Assembly: GCF_027947575.1 (NCBI RefSeq)
Contig: NZ_CP116256.1
Location: 3,162,001 to 3,226,000, forward strand
DNA length: 64,000 nt
Direction of reading: 5' to 3'
Source: Streptomyces rubrogriseus
GTDB lineage: Bacteria > Actinomycetota > Actinomycetes > Streptomycetales > Streptomycetaceae
A model generated the notes under the pieces. It made no database searches. It had not been told where the DNA came from and saw nothing but the letters and a program-made list of their open reading frames with translations. Positions 51,561-60,462 of this stretch are shown in pieces. Position 1 is the first letter of the stretch. Each line of letters begins with the position of its first letter. The position numbers were made by a program, and so were the translations under genes.

Positions 51561-52214
51561 ATGATCGGGTCCGGATTTCAGCGCGCCCGCAGCGCGGAGG
51601 CCAAGCAGCAGCGTGAAGAGGCGATCCTGGAAGCGGCCCGTGCGCTCGGCGCCGAGCGGGGCATTCGTGAGATCACGCTGACCGACATCGCCGCCGCCGT
51701 GGGCATGCACAAGTCAGCGCTGCTGCGCTACTTCGAGACGCGCGAACAGATCTTCCTCAAGATCACTGCCGAGGGGTGGAGGGAATGGTCCGCGGAGTTG
51801 TGTTCCCGACTGGGCGCACTGCCGAGCGCCGCACCGGAGGCGGTAGGCCAGGTCTTCGCGGCCACCCTGGCGGCCCGGCCCCTGTTCTGCGACCTGCTGG
51901 CCCAGGCGCCCCTCAACCTCGAACGGAACGTTTCCATCGAGTCGGTGCGCGCCTTCAAGATCGTGACCCTCGACGAGGTCGACCGCATCGTCGCCGAGCT
52001 GCGTCGACTGCTCGGCATTGAGGAGACCCAGGCAGTGGACGTCATCGCGACGGCCACCAGCCTGGCGGGCGCCCTGTGGCAGATGGCGACGCCCGGCCCG
52101 CACATCCAGAACCTCTACCGGAGCGACCCCCGGCTCGCACACGCGGTCGTGGACGTCGAGCCACGCCTGGACCGCGTCCTCGGCTCCCTGCTCCGGGGAC
52201 TGACCGACCGGTGA
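51561..52214 (+). CDS. TetR-family transcriptional regulator
   Basis: A 217-residue TetR protein with its helix-turn-helix near residues 35-65 (LTDIAAAVGMHKSALLRYFETREQIFL) after a basic start (RARSAEAKQQREEAILEAAR). The ligand domain has LAARPLFCDLLAQAPLNLERNVS and a C-terminal PHIQNLYRSDPRLAHAV typical of one TetR subgroup. ATG 51561 follows TGGAG. It is divergent from the SDR gene and the CGTTGC-N9-GCAACG operator, so it most likely represses that gene and itself. The 156 bases after its stop hold no gene that can be supported. Confidence 0.88.
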   Translation: MIGSGFQRARSAEAKQQREEAILEAARALGAERGIREITLTDIAAAVGMHKSALLRYFETREQIFLKITAEGWREWSAELCSRLGALPSAAPEAVGQVFAATLAARPLFCDLLAQAPLNLERNVSIESVRAFKIVTLDEVDRIVAELRRLLGIEETQAVDVIATATSLAGALWQMATPGPHIQNLYRSDPRLAHAVVDVEPRLDRVLGSLLRGLTDR

Positions 52215-52370
52215 CGGGAAGGCGGTCGACCCCGCCGAGCCGGAGGAGTTCCTGCCGACGAGCAAGCCCATGGCCGGACCGGTACCCGGCCACACGCAGG
52301 CCGGAGCGAGCAGCTCCGTCACCTGGAACCCCGCGTCGGGCCCCTCCTGCGAGTCTCCCGCAGGCATGCC

Positions 52371-53132
52371 TCATGCGTGGGAGAGTGCGAAGGAGACGAG
52401 GAAGCCGCTGACCGTGACCAGCCCGATGGCCAGGTGGGCGTCTTCGAAGGCCTCCGGGATCATGGTGTCCGCGATCATCGCGAGGATCGCCCCGGCCGCC
52501 ACCGCGGTGACGGCGGCGACGACGGCGGGGGAAAAGGCGCCGACGACGGTGTAGCCGAGGACCGCGGACACGGTACTGGCGGCGGCGATCGCGCCCCACA
52601 CACCGAAGACGTACGCCGTGCCGCGGCCCGCGCGTTTCATACCGGCGGAACTCGACAGCCCCTCCGGGACGTTACTGATGAACACGGCCGCCACCGTGAC
52701 CATGCTGACCGCGCCGCCGTCGAGCAGGCTCACGCCGATCACGGCCGATTCCGGCACCCCGTCCAGGAGCGCCCCGAACGCGAGAGCCAGGCCCGAACCG
52801 CCCTGCTGGGCTTCGGAGGGCTGCGCGTGCGCGGTGTGGTGGCCGGACCTCTTCCGGTGCCTGGCACCACGGCGGGCCAGCCAGAGGTTGCCCAGGGTGT
52901 AGGCGGTCGCTCCGATGATCGTGCCGATCGCCGCGGGTGCCAGTCCGGCCTGTTCGTAGGCCTCACCGACGAGTTCGTAGGAGACCGCGGAGAGGAGCAC
53001 CCCGGCGCCGAAGGCCATCACGGTGGCGATCACCTTCTGCGGCACCCGCACCCCGAACCCGATCGCCGCGCCCAGCAGCAGCGCCGCTCCCGCCAGCAAG
53101 CCCCACAGCCCCGCCTGCACCGCATCGCTCAT
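52371..53132 (-). CDS. ZIP-family metal transporter
   Basis: A 253-residue protein with about eight membrane helices. The ZIP metal path is visible as ALAFGALLDGVPESAVIGVSLL (about residues 115-136) and FISNVPEGLSSSAGMKRAG (about 150-168). A His-containing loop between helices 3 and 4 (RHRKRSGHHTAHAQ) is the usual variable metal-binding loop. ZIP proteins move zinc, iron or manganese into the cytosol. ATG 53132 is the first Met. It is divergent from the ATP-grasp gene across 120 bases. No metal-regulator site was recognised. Confidence 0.88.
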   Translation of the reverse strand: MSDAVQAGLWGLLAGAALLLGAAIGFGVRVPQKVIATVMAFGAGVLLSAVSYELVGEAYEQAGLAPAAIGTIIGATAYTLGNLWLARRGARHRKRSGHHTAHAQPSEAQQGGSGLALAFGALLDGVPESAVIGVSLLDGGAVSMVTVAAVFISNVPEGLSSSAGMKRAGRGTAYVFGVWGAIAAASTVSAVLGYTVVGAFSPAVVAAVTAVAAGAILAMIADTMIPEAFEDAHLAIGLVTVSGFLVSFALSHA

Positions 53133-53252
53133 ACGTGGGCCCTACCCCGCGGGACCACGTCGAGTCCGACACCCCGCGAACGGACCGGGTGGCGAGGGCC
53201 GGAGGTTGTCCGGTGCGTGGCGGGGTACCCAGCCGATCTTGAGAGGAGAGAC

Positions 53253-54557
53253 GTGTCTGAAGAGGATGTGAAGAATGTCTTCGTCGTCGGTCTCGACGAG
53301 GCGAACCTGCCGACGCTCCAGGCCGTACCGGGCGCCCGATCGCTGCGCTTCCACGGCCTGTTGACGGTGGAGGAGCTCCAGGACGGAGAGGTCTCGGTGC
53401 CCGACATCCTGGAGAAGGCCCAGCGGGAGCTGGACGCCTTCGAGGGAAGCATCGACGCCATCGTGGGCTACTGGGACTTCCCGGTCAGCACCCTGGTGCC
53501 GATCCTCGGCGAGCGTTACGGCACCCGCACCACCAGCCTGGAGTCGGTGGTCAAGTGCGAGCACAAGTACTGGAGCCGGCTCGAACAGCGCGAGGTCACC
53601 GACTGCCACCCGCGCTTCGGCCGCGTCGACCTGCGGGGCGACCCGCCGCGCCCGCCGGACGGCGTGCGCTTCCCGATGTGGCTCAAGCCCGCACTGTCCT
53701 ATTCCTCCGAACTCGCCTTCGGCGTCGGCGACGAGGAGGAGTTCCGCAAGGCCGTCACGGAGATCCGGGACGGCATCTCCCGCGTCGGCCGCCCCTTCGA
53801 GCGCATCCTCGACCGCATCGACCTGCCGCCCGAGATGGACGGCGTCGGCGGCCGGGTGTGCCTCGCCGAGGAGGAGTGCTCCGGCATCCAGGTCGCGGTG
53901 GAGGGCTATGTGCACCAGGGCGAGGTGACCGTCTACGGCACCCTGGACTCCATCGACTATCCGGACTCGGCGTGCTTCCTGCGCCACCAGTATCCCTCCA
54001 CCCTCCCCGCACAGGTGATCGGACGGCTGCACGACGTCACCGAGCGCGTGATGAGCCGTATCGGCTTCGACTCGGCGACCTTCAGCATGGAGTACTTCTA
54101 CGACCCGAGCAGTGAGCGGATCAACCTGCTCGAGATCAACCCCCGCCACTCCCAGTCGCACGCCGAGCTGTTCCAGTACGTCGACGGGGTGTCCAACCAC
54201 CACCCCATGCTGGCGCTCGCCCTCGGCTCCGACCCGACCATGCCGCACCGGCAGGGTCCCTACGCGATGGCCGCGAAGTGGTACTACCGCTGGTTCACGG
54301 ACGGCGAGGTGCGCAACGTGCCCTCGCCCGAGACGATCGCGCGGATCGAGCGGGAGACACCGGGCGTGCGGATCCACGTCCTGCCCGAGGCCGGCCGGCG
54401 ACTGTCCGACCTCTCCCAGCAGGACAGTTACAGCTACGAGGTCGCGCACATCTTCACCGGCGGGAACGACGAGGACGAGATGCGCGAGAAGTACGACCAC
54501 TGCGTGGCGGCCCTCGGGCTCACCATCGACGAGCCCGACGCGGGAGCGCGACGGTAA
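53253..54557 (+). CDS. ATP-grasp-domain protein of unknown substrate
   Basis: A 434-residue protein. The N-terminal part (FVVGLDEANLPTLQAVPG) resembles the preATP-grasp fold. The ATP-grasp core has MWLKPALSYSSELAFGVGDEEEF (about residues 137-160), a VEGYVHQGEVTVYGTLDS segment, and the metal-binding INLLEINPRHSQSHAELFQYVDGV (about 291-314), where Glu and Asn should bind magnesium. Such enzymes join a carboxylate to an amine or thiol with ATP. GTG 53253 has GAGAGGAG. A CocE-type hydrolase gene follows after 16 bases, so the two form an operon. The substrate is unknown; it could be an amino acid ligase. Confidence 0.8.
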   Translation: MSEEDVKNVFVVGLDEANLPTLQAVPGARSLRFHGLLTVEELQDGEVSVPDILEKAQRELDAFEGSIDAIVGYWDFPVSTLVPILGERYGTRTTSLESVVKCEHKYWSRLEQREVTDCHPRFGRVDLRGDPPRPPDGVRFPMWLKPALSYSSELAFGVGDEEEFRKAVTEIRDGISRVGRPFERILDRIDLPPEMDGVGGRVCLAEEECSGIQVAVEGYVHQGEVTVYGTLDSIDYPDSACFLRHQYPSTLPAQVIGRLHDVTERVMSRIGFDSATFSMEYFYDPSSERINLLEINPRHSQSHAELFQYVDGVSNHHPMLALALGSDPTMPHRQGPYAMAAKWYYRWFTDGEVRNVPSPETIARIERETPGVRIHVLPEAGRRLSDLSQQDSYSYEVAHIFTGGNDEDEMREKYDHCVAALGLTIDEPDAGARR

Positions 54558-54573
54558 GGAGTACGCAAGACCC

Positions 54574-56622
54574 ATGCGTTACGTGACCCAACTGCCCCAC
54601 GAGACGAAGGAAGAAGAGCACGTCGTCATTCCCATGTCCGACGGCGTCCGCCTGTCGGCGCGGGTGTGGCGGCCCCTGTCGTCCGACCACGAACCCGTGC
54701 CCGCGGTACTGGAGTACATCCCCTACCGCAAACGGGACCTCACCGCCGTCCGCGACTCGGTCCACCACCCCTACATCGCCGGGCACGGCTACGCCTGCGT
54801 CCGCGTCGACCTGCGCGGAACCGGTGAGTCCGAAGGGGTCCTCCGGGACGAGTACCTGGAACAGGAGCAGCGCGACGCCGAGGAGGTGCTGGCCTGGCTC
54901 GCCGACCAGCCCTGGTGCGACGGCAGCACCGGGATGATGGGTATCTCCTGGGGCGCCTTCGCCGCACTCCAGGTGGCGGCCAGGCAGCCGCCGAGCCTCA
55001 AGGCCATCGTCATCGCCTCGTTCACGGACGACCGGCACGCCGACGACATGCACTACATGGGCGGCGCGATGCTGTCCGACAACCTGGCCGAGGCGGGCAC
55101 CATGTTCGCCTACGCCACCTGCCCGCCCGACCCGGCCGTGGTCGGTGACCGCTGGCGCGAGATGTGGCACGAACGCCTGGAACACACCCGGCCCTGGGTG
55201 CTGGAGTGGCTCCGGCACCAGCGCCGCGACGACTACTGGCGGCACGCCTCGGTCGCCGAGGACTACCAGGCCGTACGGTGCCCCGTCCTCGCCTCCAGCG
55301 GCTGGGCGGACGGTTACTCGAACGCCGTCACCCGGCTGCTCGCCCACCTGGACGTGCCCCGCAAGGGGTTGATCGGCCCCTGGTCGCACAAGTTCCCCCA
55401 CCTCGGCGAACCCGGCCCCGCCATCGGCTACCTCCAGGAGGTGGTGCGCTGGTGGGACCACTGGCTCAAGGGCGTCGACAACGGGGCCATGGACGGCCCC
55501 ATGCTGCGCACCTGGATGCAGGACAGCGTGCCGCCGTCCACGTCGTACGAGGAACGGCCGGGGCGCTGGGTGGCGGAGCCGTCCTGGCCCTCTCCGAACG
55601 TCCACCCGGTCACCCACCCGCTCAGCCGGCACCGCATCGAGGCCCCGGTGGAGCAGTCGCCCGAGCACGGCGGGAGGGCCGCGGCAGGCGACGTACTGAC
55701 CGTGCGGTCGCCGTTGTCCGTCGGCCAGTTCGCCGGCAAGTGGGCCTCCTACAACGCGCCCCCGGACCTGCCGTACGACCAGCGTGAGGAGGACGGCGGC
55801 TCCCTCGTCTTCGAGACCGATCCGCTCACCGAACCGCTGGAGATCCTGGGCTCACCGACCGTGGAACTCGACCTGTCGGTCGCCGAGCCGGTCGCCATGG
55901 TGGCCGCGCGTCTGTCCGACGTACGCCCCGACGGAGCCGCGACCCGGGTGACCTACGGACTGCTCAACCTCACGCGCTGCGAGAGCACCGAGCAGCCCGA
56001 GCCGCTGGAACCCGGCCGGCGCTACCGGGCCACGGTCCACCTCAACGGAGTGGCACAGTCCTTCCCGCCGGGACACCGGATCCGCCTGTCCCTGTCCACC
56101 TCCTACTGGCCGCTCGCCTGGCCGCCGCCGAGGCCCGCCGAGCTGAGCGTCCACGAGCGGTCCAGCACCCTCACCCTTCCCGTCCGGCCGCCGCACCGCC
56201 CCGACGACACACCTGCCGACCCGTTCGGCGTCCCGGAGGGGACTCCGCCGCTGACGACGACCACGCTGAGCCCTCCGGAGGAACGCTGGGAGGTGCGGCG
56301 CGACCTGATCGACTACGACGCCGAACTGAACATCGTCAAGGACCGGGGCCTGATCCGCTGCGACGACATCGGCGTGGACGTCGGTTGCCGGGCTCACGAG
56401 CGGTACGCGGCGACGGCGGACGACTTCACCTCGGCGCGTGGCGAGTCGACGTGGACCATGCGCTTCGGGCGGGACGACTGGGACGTCAGCGTCGTGACCC
56501 ACACCCGGCTCAGGTGCGACGAACAGAGCTTCTTCGTTGACGCCACCCTCGACGGCTACGAGGCGGGTCGCCGCGTGTTCTCCCGCACCTGGAACGAAAC
56601 GGTGCCGCGGGACCTGCTCTGA
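54574..56622 (+). CDS. CocE/NonD-family serine hydrolase (X-Pro dipeptidyl aminopeptidase-like)
   Basis: A 682-residue hydrolase of the CocE/PepX group. The N-terminal alpha/beta domain has the nucleophile elbow GMMGISWGAFAALQ (Ser at about residue 126), the Asp-loop ASSGWADGYSN (about 247) and the catalytic His in IGPWSHKFPHLG (about 273). The C-terminal jelly-roll domain (about 400-560) has SPTVELDLSVAEPVAMVAARLSDV and PPGHRIRLSLSTSYWPLAWPPP. A final domain of about 120 residues is extra. Substrates are dipeptides, amides or esters. ATG 54574 follows AAGGAG at 12 bases. Cotranscription with the ATP-grasp gene suggests paired synthesis and cleavage of an amide. Confidence 0.87.
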   Translation: MRYVTQLPHETKEEEHVVIPMSDGVRLSARVWRPLSSDHEPVPAVLEYIPYRKRDLTAVRDSVHHPYIAGHGYACVRVDLRGTGESEGVLRDEYLEQEQRDAEEVLAWLADQPWCDGSTGMMGISWGAFAALQVAARQPPSLKAIVIASFTDDRHADDMHYMGGAMLSDNLAEAGTMFAYATCPPDPAVVGDRWREMWHERLEHTRPWVLEWLRHQRRDDYWRHASVAEDYQAVRCPVLASSGWADGYSNAVTRLLAHLDVPRKGLIGPWSHKFPHLGEPGPAIGYLQEVVRWWDHWLKGVDNGAMDGPMLRTWMQDSVPPSTSYEERPGRWVAEPSWPSPNVHPVTHPLSRHRIEAPVEQSPEHGGRAAAGDVLTVRSPLSVGQFAGKWASYNAPPDLPYDQREEDGGSLVFETDPLTEPLEILGSPTVELDLSVAEPVAMVAARLSDVRPDGAATRVTYGLLNLTRCESTEQPEPLEPGRRYRATVHLNGVAQSFPPGHRIRLSLSTSYWPLAWPPPRPAELSVHERSSTLTLPVRPPHRPDDTPADPFGVPEGTPPLTTTTLSPPEERWEVRRDLIDYDAELNIVKDRGLIRCDDIGVDVGCRAHERYAATADDFTSARGESTWTMRFGRDDWDVSVVTHTRLRCDEQSFFVDATLDGYEAGRRVFSRTWNETVPRDLL

Positions 56623-57207
56623 CGTGACGGCGCCGCCCTCCACGGCAAGGAGACCCGGGACCGTGGAGGCGCAGGGCCGGGTGGGCCGACGAGCACCCAG
56701 TAGCGGCCGGGGCGGGGTGCCGGCACGCCCGTCCGGGCGGTTGGCCACCCGCTTCGAGCAGTCCTCGTACCAGGTGCAGGTTCAGCCGGCACACCAGTTC
56801 GGTGTGTTCCCGGACGTGTGGGCGGAAGGGGGCAGTTGTGCAGGTCGACGCCCCCTCGGCGGTCGGCGCAGGCTCGCGTCGCACGTGAGGACATGGCGGA
56901 TCGCGCCTTCGGTGCCGCGCGAGAGGCGTACGACGTCCTGGGATTCACGCGTCCTGGCCGACCAGGCCGTCTCCGGGCTTCGCCGGCTGCGACGGCACCT
57001 CAAGGACCGCGGTTGGAAGACCAACTCCTACCGCGAGGGCGGCGACGTCGGTGACTGGTCCCCGTACGCCGGCGGCAGCACCGTGCCGTGCGCCTTCGAT
57101 CTGACCGCAGGACCGGCGACGCCGAGTGGGCGGGCGGCGAACCGACCCCGCCCTCCCTCGGGCCCGCGGCGGCGCACTCGCCGTGAGCGCGAGACAACAG
57201 CGTCCCG

Positions 57208-57264
57208 TCACTGCGGCTCGGTGGAGATCTGGATCAGGTTGCCGCAGGTGTCGTACCGTCGGCA
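57208..57264 (-). pseudogene. Remnant of a VOC/glyoxalase gene C-terminus
   Basis: On the minus strand, 57255 down to 57208 reads YDTCGNLIQISTEPQ-stop, the standard ending of VOC-family proteins (DTCGNLIQI). An in-frame stop lies a few codons upstream at 57265-57267, and no matching N-terminal part is seen. It is a fragment only. Confidence 0.4.
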
Positions 57265-57289
57265 TCACTGAATTCATGCCGGACGCCTG

Positions 57290-57510
57290 GCCGCTGCGCG
57301 TCGGGGTGTTCGACGCCGCGGGCCGGCCCGAGCCGGGGCCCGGCCGGAGGTCGTCGACTTCGCGGGCCCGCGCTGTTTCGCGGGCGACGTGACCGCGACC
57401 GGGCGCGAGCTGCCGGCCGACTCCCTGCCAGGGCACGCTGTCTACGGCCATCGGACGGATTCCGGTGGACGGGTCGCCTTCGCACTCGTGCGCGAAGACC
57501 AGCTGCACGA
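57290..57510 (+). pseudogene. Remnant of a fold-type III PLP decarboxylase C-terminal domain
   Basis: The plus strand reads PLRVGVFDAAGRPEPGPG and then, after a frame change near 57342, EVVDFAGPRCFAGDVTATGRELPADSLPGHAVYGHRTDSGG. This order (FDxxG, then VDxAGPxCxxGDVxAxxRxLP, then a turn before a strand) is that of the C-terminal beta-domain of diaminopimelate/ornithine decarboxylase-like enzymes. The N-terminal PLP barrel is missing and the frame is broken. Identification is by eye and tentative. Confidence 0.4.
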
Positions 57511-57542
57511 CGTGGGCCGATCATGTCTCTCGGTCGATTCTC

Positions 57543-58580
57543 TCAGTCGACCGACGCCTCGGAGGAGGATGAGGAGCCGGGCCCGGCGGCGGGAGCGCGC
57601 CGTTGGAACGTGGCGTACAGCAGCCACAGTGAGGGGACGAGCAGGAGGGCCCCCACGGCCAGTACCACCAGGCAGGCCGCCAGGACCGCACCGTCCGAGG
57701 CGGCCTGATGGACCGTCGTTCCGCCGACCAGCATCGCCGGGTACTGCCCCGCGCCCCACGCCCACAGGATCGCGGCGACAGCCAGCGCCGAGGCGGGGCG
57801 GGCCAGCACGAAGCGGTTGCGGTGCAGCAGGGCGAGGCCGAGGAGACCGGCGACGACGCTCAGGATGACCAGCGGCAGCGCGCGATGGGTCAGCCCGTGG
57901 AAGAGCTCGGGGGCGTCGGCGTGCAACACGGCGATACCGGCGCCCGCGACGGCGCCACTGACCAGACCGCTGACGACGGCGCGACGGGCGAAGGCCGAGG
58001 CGAGCGCGCGCTCGCCGTCGCGGGCGGCGTCGGCACACAGGTACACCGCGGCGAGATGGGCGCAGGTGGTGACCGCGAGGACACCGCCGAGGGCAGACGT
58101 CGGATTGAGCCAGCTGGTGATCACGTTGCCGGCGGCGAGACCCGGAGGGACCCGTCCGGAGGCGACCGCCCCCGCGACGGTGCCGAGGAAGAACGGCGTG
58201 ACCAGGGAGGACAGGGCGAAGCAGGCCCCGAACAGCCGCTGCTGCCACAGCTCGGTGCTCGCCTTGCGGAAGGCGAAGGCGGCCCCGCGCGCGATGATGC
58301 CCAGGGCGGCGAGCGTCAGCGGCAGGTAGAGCGTGGACATCACGGCGGCGAACACGGGGGAGAAGGCGGACCACAGCAGCACGATCACGAAGATGAGCCA
58401 CACGTGGTTGGCCTCCCAGATGGGGCCGATGCTGTGCTCGATCAGACGCCGCTGGGGCAGTCCGCGCCGAGATCCGCCAGCGAGCAGGTCCCATACACCG
58501 GCCCCGAAGTCCGCCCCGCCGAACAGGGCGTAGCAGGTGAGGCCCACCCACATGACAGCAAGAGCCGTGTCTGCGAGCAC
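57543..58580 (-). CDS. cydB: Cytochrome bd ubiquinol oxidase subunit II
   Basis: A 345-residue membrane protein with eight to nine helices. Signatures are MWVGLTCYALFGGADFGAGVWDLLAGG (about residues 8-34), IEHSIGPIWEANHVWLIFVIVLLWSAF (about 45-71) and FRKASTELWQQRLFG. It is the smaller structural subunit of cytochrome bd, the high-affinity terminal oxidase. GTG 58580 is preferred because GGAGGTGA lies just upstream; GTG 58586 is possible. The C-terminus is a Ser/Ala tail. It follows cydA on the same strand after 121 bases. No cydD or cydC assembly-transporter gene follows; decayed DNA does instead. Confidence 0.92.
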   Translation of the reverse strand: MLADTALAVMWVGLTCYALFGGADFGAGVWDLLAGGSRRGLPQRRLIEHSIGPIWEANHVWLIFVIVLLWSAFSPVFAAVMSTLYLPLTLAALGIIARGAAFAFRKASTELWQQRLFGACFALSSLVTPFFLGTVAGAVASGRVPPGLAAGNVITSWLNPTSALGGVLAVTTCAHLAAVYLCADAARDGERALASAFARRAVVSGLVSGAVAGAGIAVLHADAPELFHGLTHRALPLVILSVVAGLLGLALLHRNRFVLARPASALAVAAILWAWGAGQYPAMLVGGTTVHQAASDGAVLAACLVVLAVGALLLVPSLWLLYATFQRRAPAAGPGSSSSSEASVD

Positions 58581-58701
58581 GGTCACCTCCGGTGCTGGCC
58601 GACTGGGCGGCGCGAGAAGGGGGTCAGAGGATGGAAGCGGCGGGCGGCGGAGCGCTCCGGGTGATGTGGACGGTGCGGGGTGCCGGGAGGCAGCGGGCCG
58701 G

Positions 58702-60126
58702 TCATACGACGGGATAGCTCTCGACATCCTGTTCCTGCGGTGCCAGGGGCACGGCAGTGCCCTTGGCGAGGCGGCGGAGCACATAGACGGTGGCGACGGT
58801 CATGCCGGCATAGACGATCAGCACCAGCCACAGTCCGGTCATGAGGCCCGGCGCCGGGTTGACGGCGTCACGCACGCTCATGATTCCCCAGACGATCCAG
58901 GGCTGCCGCCCGAGTTCGGTGACGCACCAGCCGCTCTCCAGCGCGACCACCGAGGCCGGACCGCCGATCGCGGCCAGCGTCAGGAACAGCCGGGACCCGC
59001 GCTGGTCGAGCAGCTCACCCCGGCACCGGCGTCCGCGCCACCAGGAGAGCAACAGCCAGGCCCCCAGGGCCAGGAGGAACAGCCCGATCCCCACCATGAC
59101 GTCGAACGCCCAGTGCACGCCCGTCACCGCCGGCCACTGGTCGCGGGGCACCTTGTCCAGGCCCTGGACGACGGTGCTCGGCGAGTAGCCGACCAGCAGG
59201 GAGAGGCCGTTGGGGATCTCCAGCCCGTAGCGCAGGGCATCGTCACGCGCGATGCCGCCGAGAGTCAGCGGTACGTGCGAACCGGTGGTGAACACCCCCT
59301 CGATCGCCGCCAGTTTCGCCGGCTGGAACTCCGCCAGGAACCGCGCGGCCCAGTCCCCCACGACGAGCTGAAAGGGCGTCACCACAGCTCCCAGCGTGAA
59401 GGGGATGTAGAACCCCGCCTTGTGATAGGCGTCCCGGCGGCCCCGTAGCAGGGCGACCGCGTAGACCGCCGCCGTCAGGAAGGAGGCCACCATGAACGCG
59501 GCGAGGATCATGTGCACGGTCTGCGGCGGGCTCGCGGGATTGAGCATGGCGGCCCAGGGGTCCACGTCGACGACCTTCCCCTCCCGCAGCACGAAACCAC
59601 GGGGCTGGTTCATCCAGGCGTTGGCGCAGACCACGAAGAAGGCCGAGGCGACACCCGCCACCACGATCGGCAGCCCGGTGAGCAGGTGCCGCCTGGGCGG
59701 GAGCCGGTCCCAGGCGTAGAGGTAAATGCCGAGAAAGATGGCCTCGATGAAGAAGGCGATGCCCTCCAGGGCGAAGGGCAACCCGATGACCTGCCCGAAC
59801 ATCCCCATCAGGCCCGGCCACAGCAGTCCCATCTCGAAGCTGAGAATCGTGCCGGACACCGCGCCCACGGCAAAGAGCACGCCCATCGCACGAGCCCACC
59901 GGCGTGCCAGGAGCTGGTGGGCGGGGTTTCCGGTACGGATGCCGTACCACTCGGCGAGCAGCGTGAGCGCGGGCAGGCCCACCCCGAGACACGCGACGAC
60001 GATGTGCCAAGCGAGGGAGAACCCCATCTGTGCCCGGGCCGCGGCGAGGTCGCCCTCGGAGACCTTGTCCACGGCCAGCGCGGCGACCTGCCACGGCGCC
60101 GCGGCCAGATGATGCATGAGAGCCAC
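58702..60126 (-). CDS. cydA: Cytochrome bd ubiquinol oxidase subunit I
   Basis: A 474-residue subunit carrying all three hemes. The early heme ligand is the His in MGFSLAWHIVVA (about residue 33). SGTILSFEMGLLWPG and GMFGQVIGLPFALEGIAFFIEAIFLGIYLYAWDRL are conserved helix segments. The late signature GRQPWIVWGIMSV (about residues 407-419) is typical of CydA. The quinol loop is of the short actinobacterial type. GTG 60126 is chosen for its GGGAGG site; ATG 60117 is three codons in. It forms an operon with cydB and reduces oxygen to water while oxidising menaquinol, useful under low oxygen or when the bc1-aa3 branch is inhibited. Confidence 0.92.
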   Translation of the reverse strand: MALMHHLAAAPWQVAALAVDKVSEGDLAAARAQMGFSLAWHIVVACLGVGLPALTLLAEWYGIRTGNPAHQLLARRWARAMGVLFAVGAVSGTILSFEMGLLWPGLMGMFGQVIGLPFALEGIAFFIEAIFLGIYLYAWDRLPPRRHLLTGLPIVVAGVASAFFVVCANAWMNQPRGFVLREGKVVDVDPWAAMLNPASPPQTVHMILAAFMVASFLTAAVYAVALLRGRRDAYHKAGFYIPFTLGAVVTPFQLVVGDWAARFLAEFQPAKLAAIEGVFTTGSHVPLTLGGIARDDALRYGLEIPNGLSLLVGYSPSTVVQGLDKVPRDQWPAVTGVHWAFDVMVGIGLFLLALGAWLLLSWWRGRRCRGELLDQRGSRLFLTLAAIGGPASVVALESGWCVTELGRQPWIVWGIMSVRDAVNPAPGLMTGLWLVLIVYAGMTVATVYVLRRLAKGTAVPLAPQEQDVESYPVV

Positions 60127-60462
60127 GCCTGCCTCCCAACGGTGAGCCATGCCCGGAGTCACAACGCAATGCCCCGGTTTATACCCTTGAAGGTAGCGGC
60201 ACTGAGCCGCTGAGCGGCCAGCGCCACGCCTCGGTGAATGCCGCGCCGACGACCGGGGCCCGGCCTGGGATCGCCGCCCCGTCCGTCCTCCGCATGGCCC
60301 GCACCGGGCGGTGGTCAGGTGAGCAGGTCGACGAGCATGTCCCGCTCGCGGGGTTCGCCCCAGGCGTACGTACTGGCCACACCAGATCGGCCCGGTCGAG
60401 CGCGAACATGCACACCGGGGACCGGTGAGCCCGGACAGCACGGCGTCGGCGCAGCCGCGCAC

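Larger units (their letters stand above)
56623..57542. other. Gene-poor 920-base stretch with decayed coding fragments
   Basis: No intact gene can be supported between the CocE-type stop and the cydB stop. Short frames carry protein-like pieces in changing frames. Around 56966-57110 (+) one reads DQAVSGLRRLRRHLKDRGWKTNSYREGGDVGDWSPY, an unrecognised fragment. A VOC C-terminus lies on the minus strand and a PLP-decarboxylase-type domain on the plus strand, annotated separately. Codon-position bias is broken relative to the neighbouring genes. The region looks like remnants of several transferred or lost genes. Confidence 0.6.

Noticed and set aside
52215..52370. Short plus-strand frame after the TetR gene (MAGPVPGH...)
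   Set aside because: It runs antisense into the ZIP gene, has no motif and lacks a convincing ribosome site.
60127..60240. Rex-type redox operator upstream of cydA
   Set aside because: No TTGTGAA-N6-TTCACAA-like palindrome could be found in the upstream sequence.
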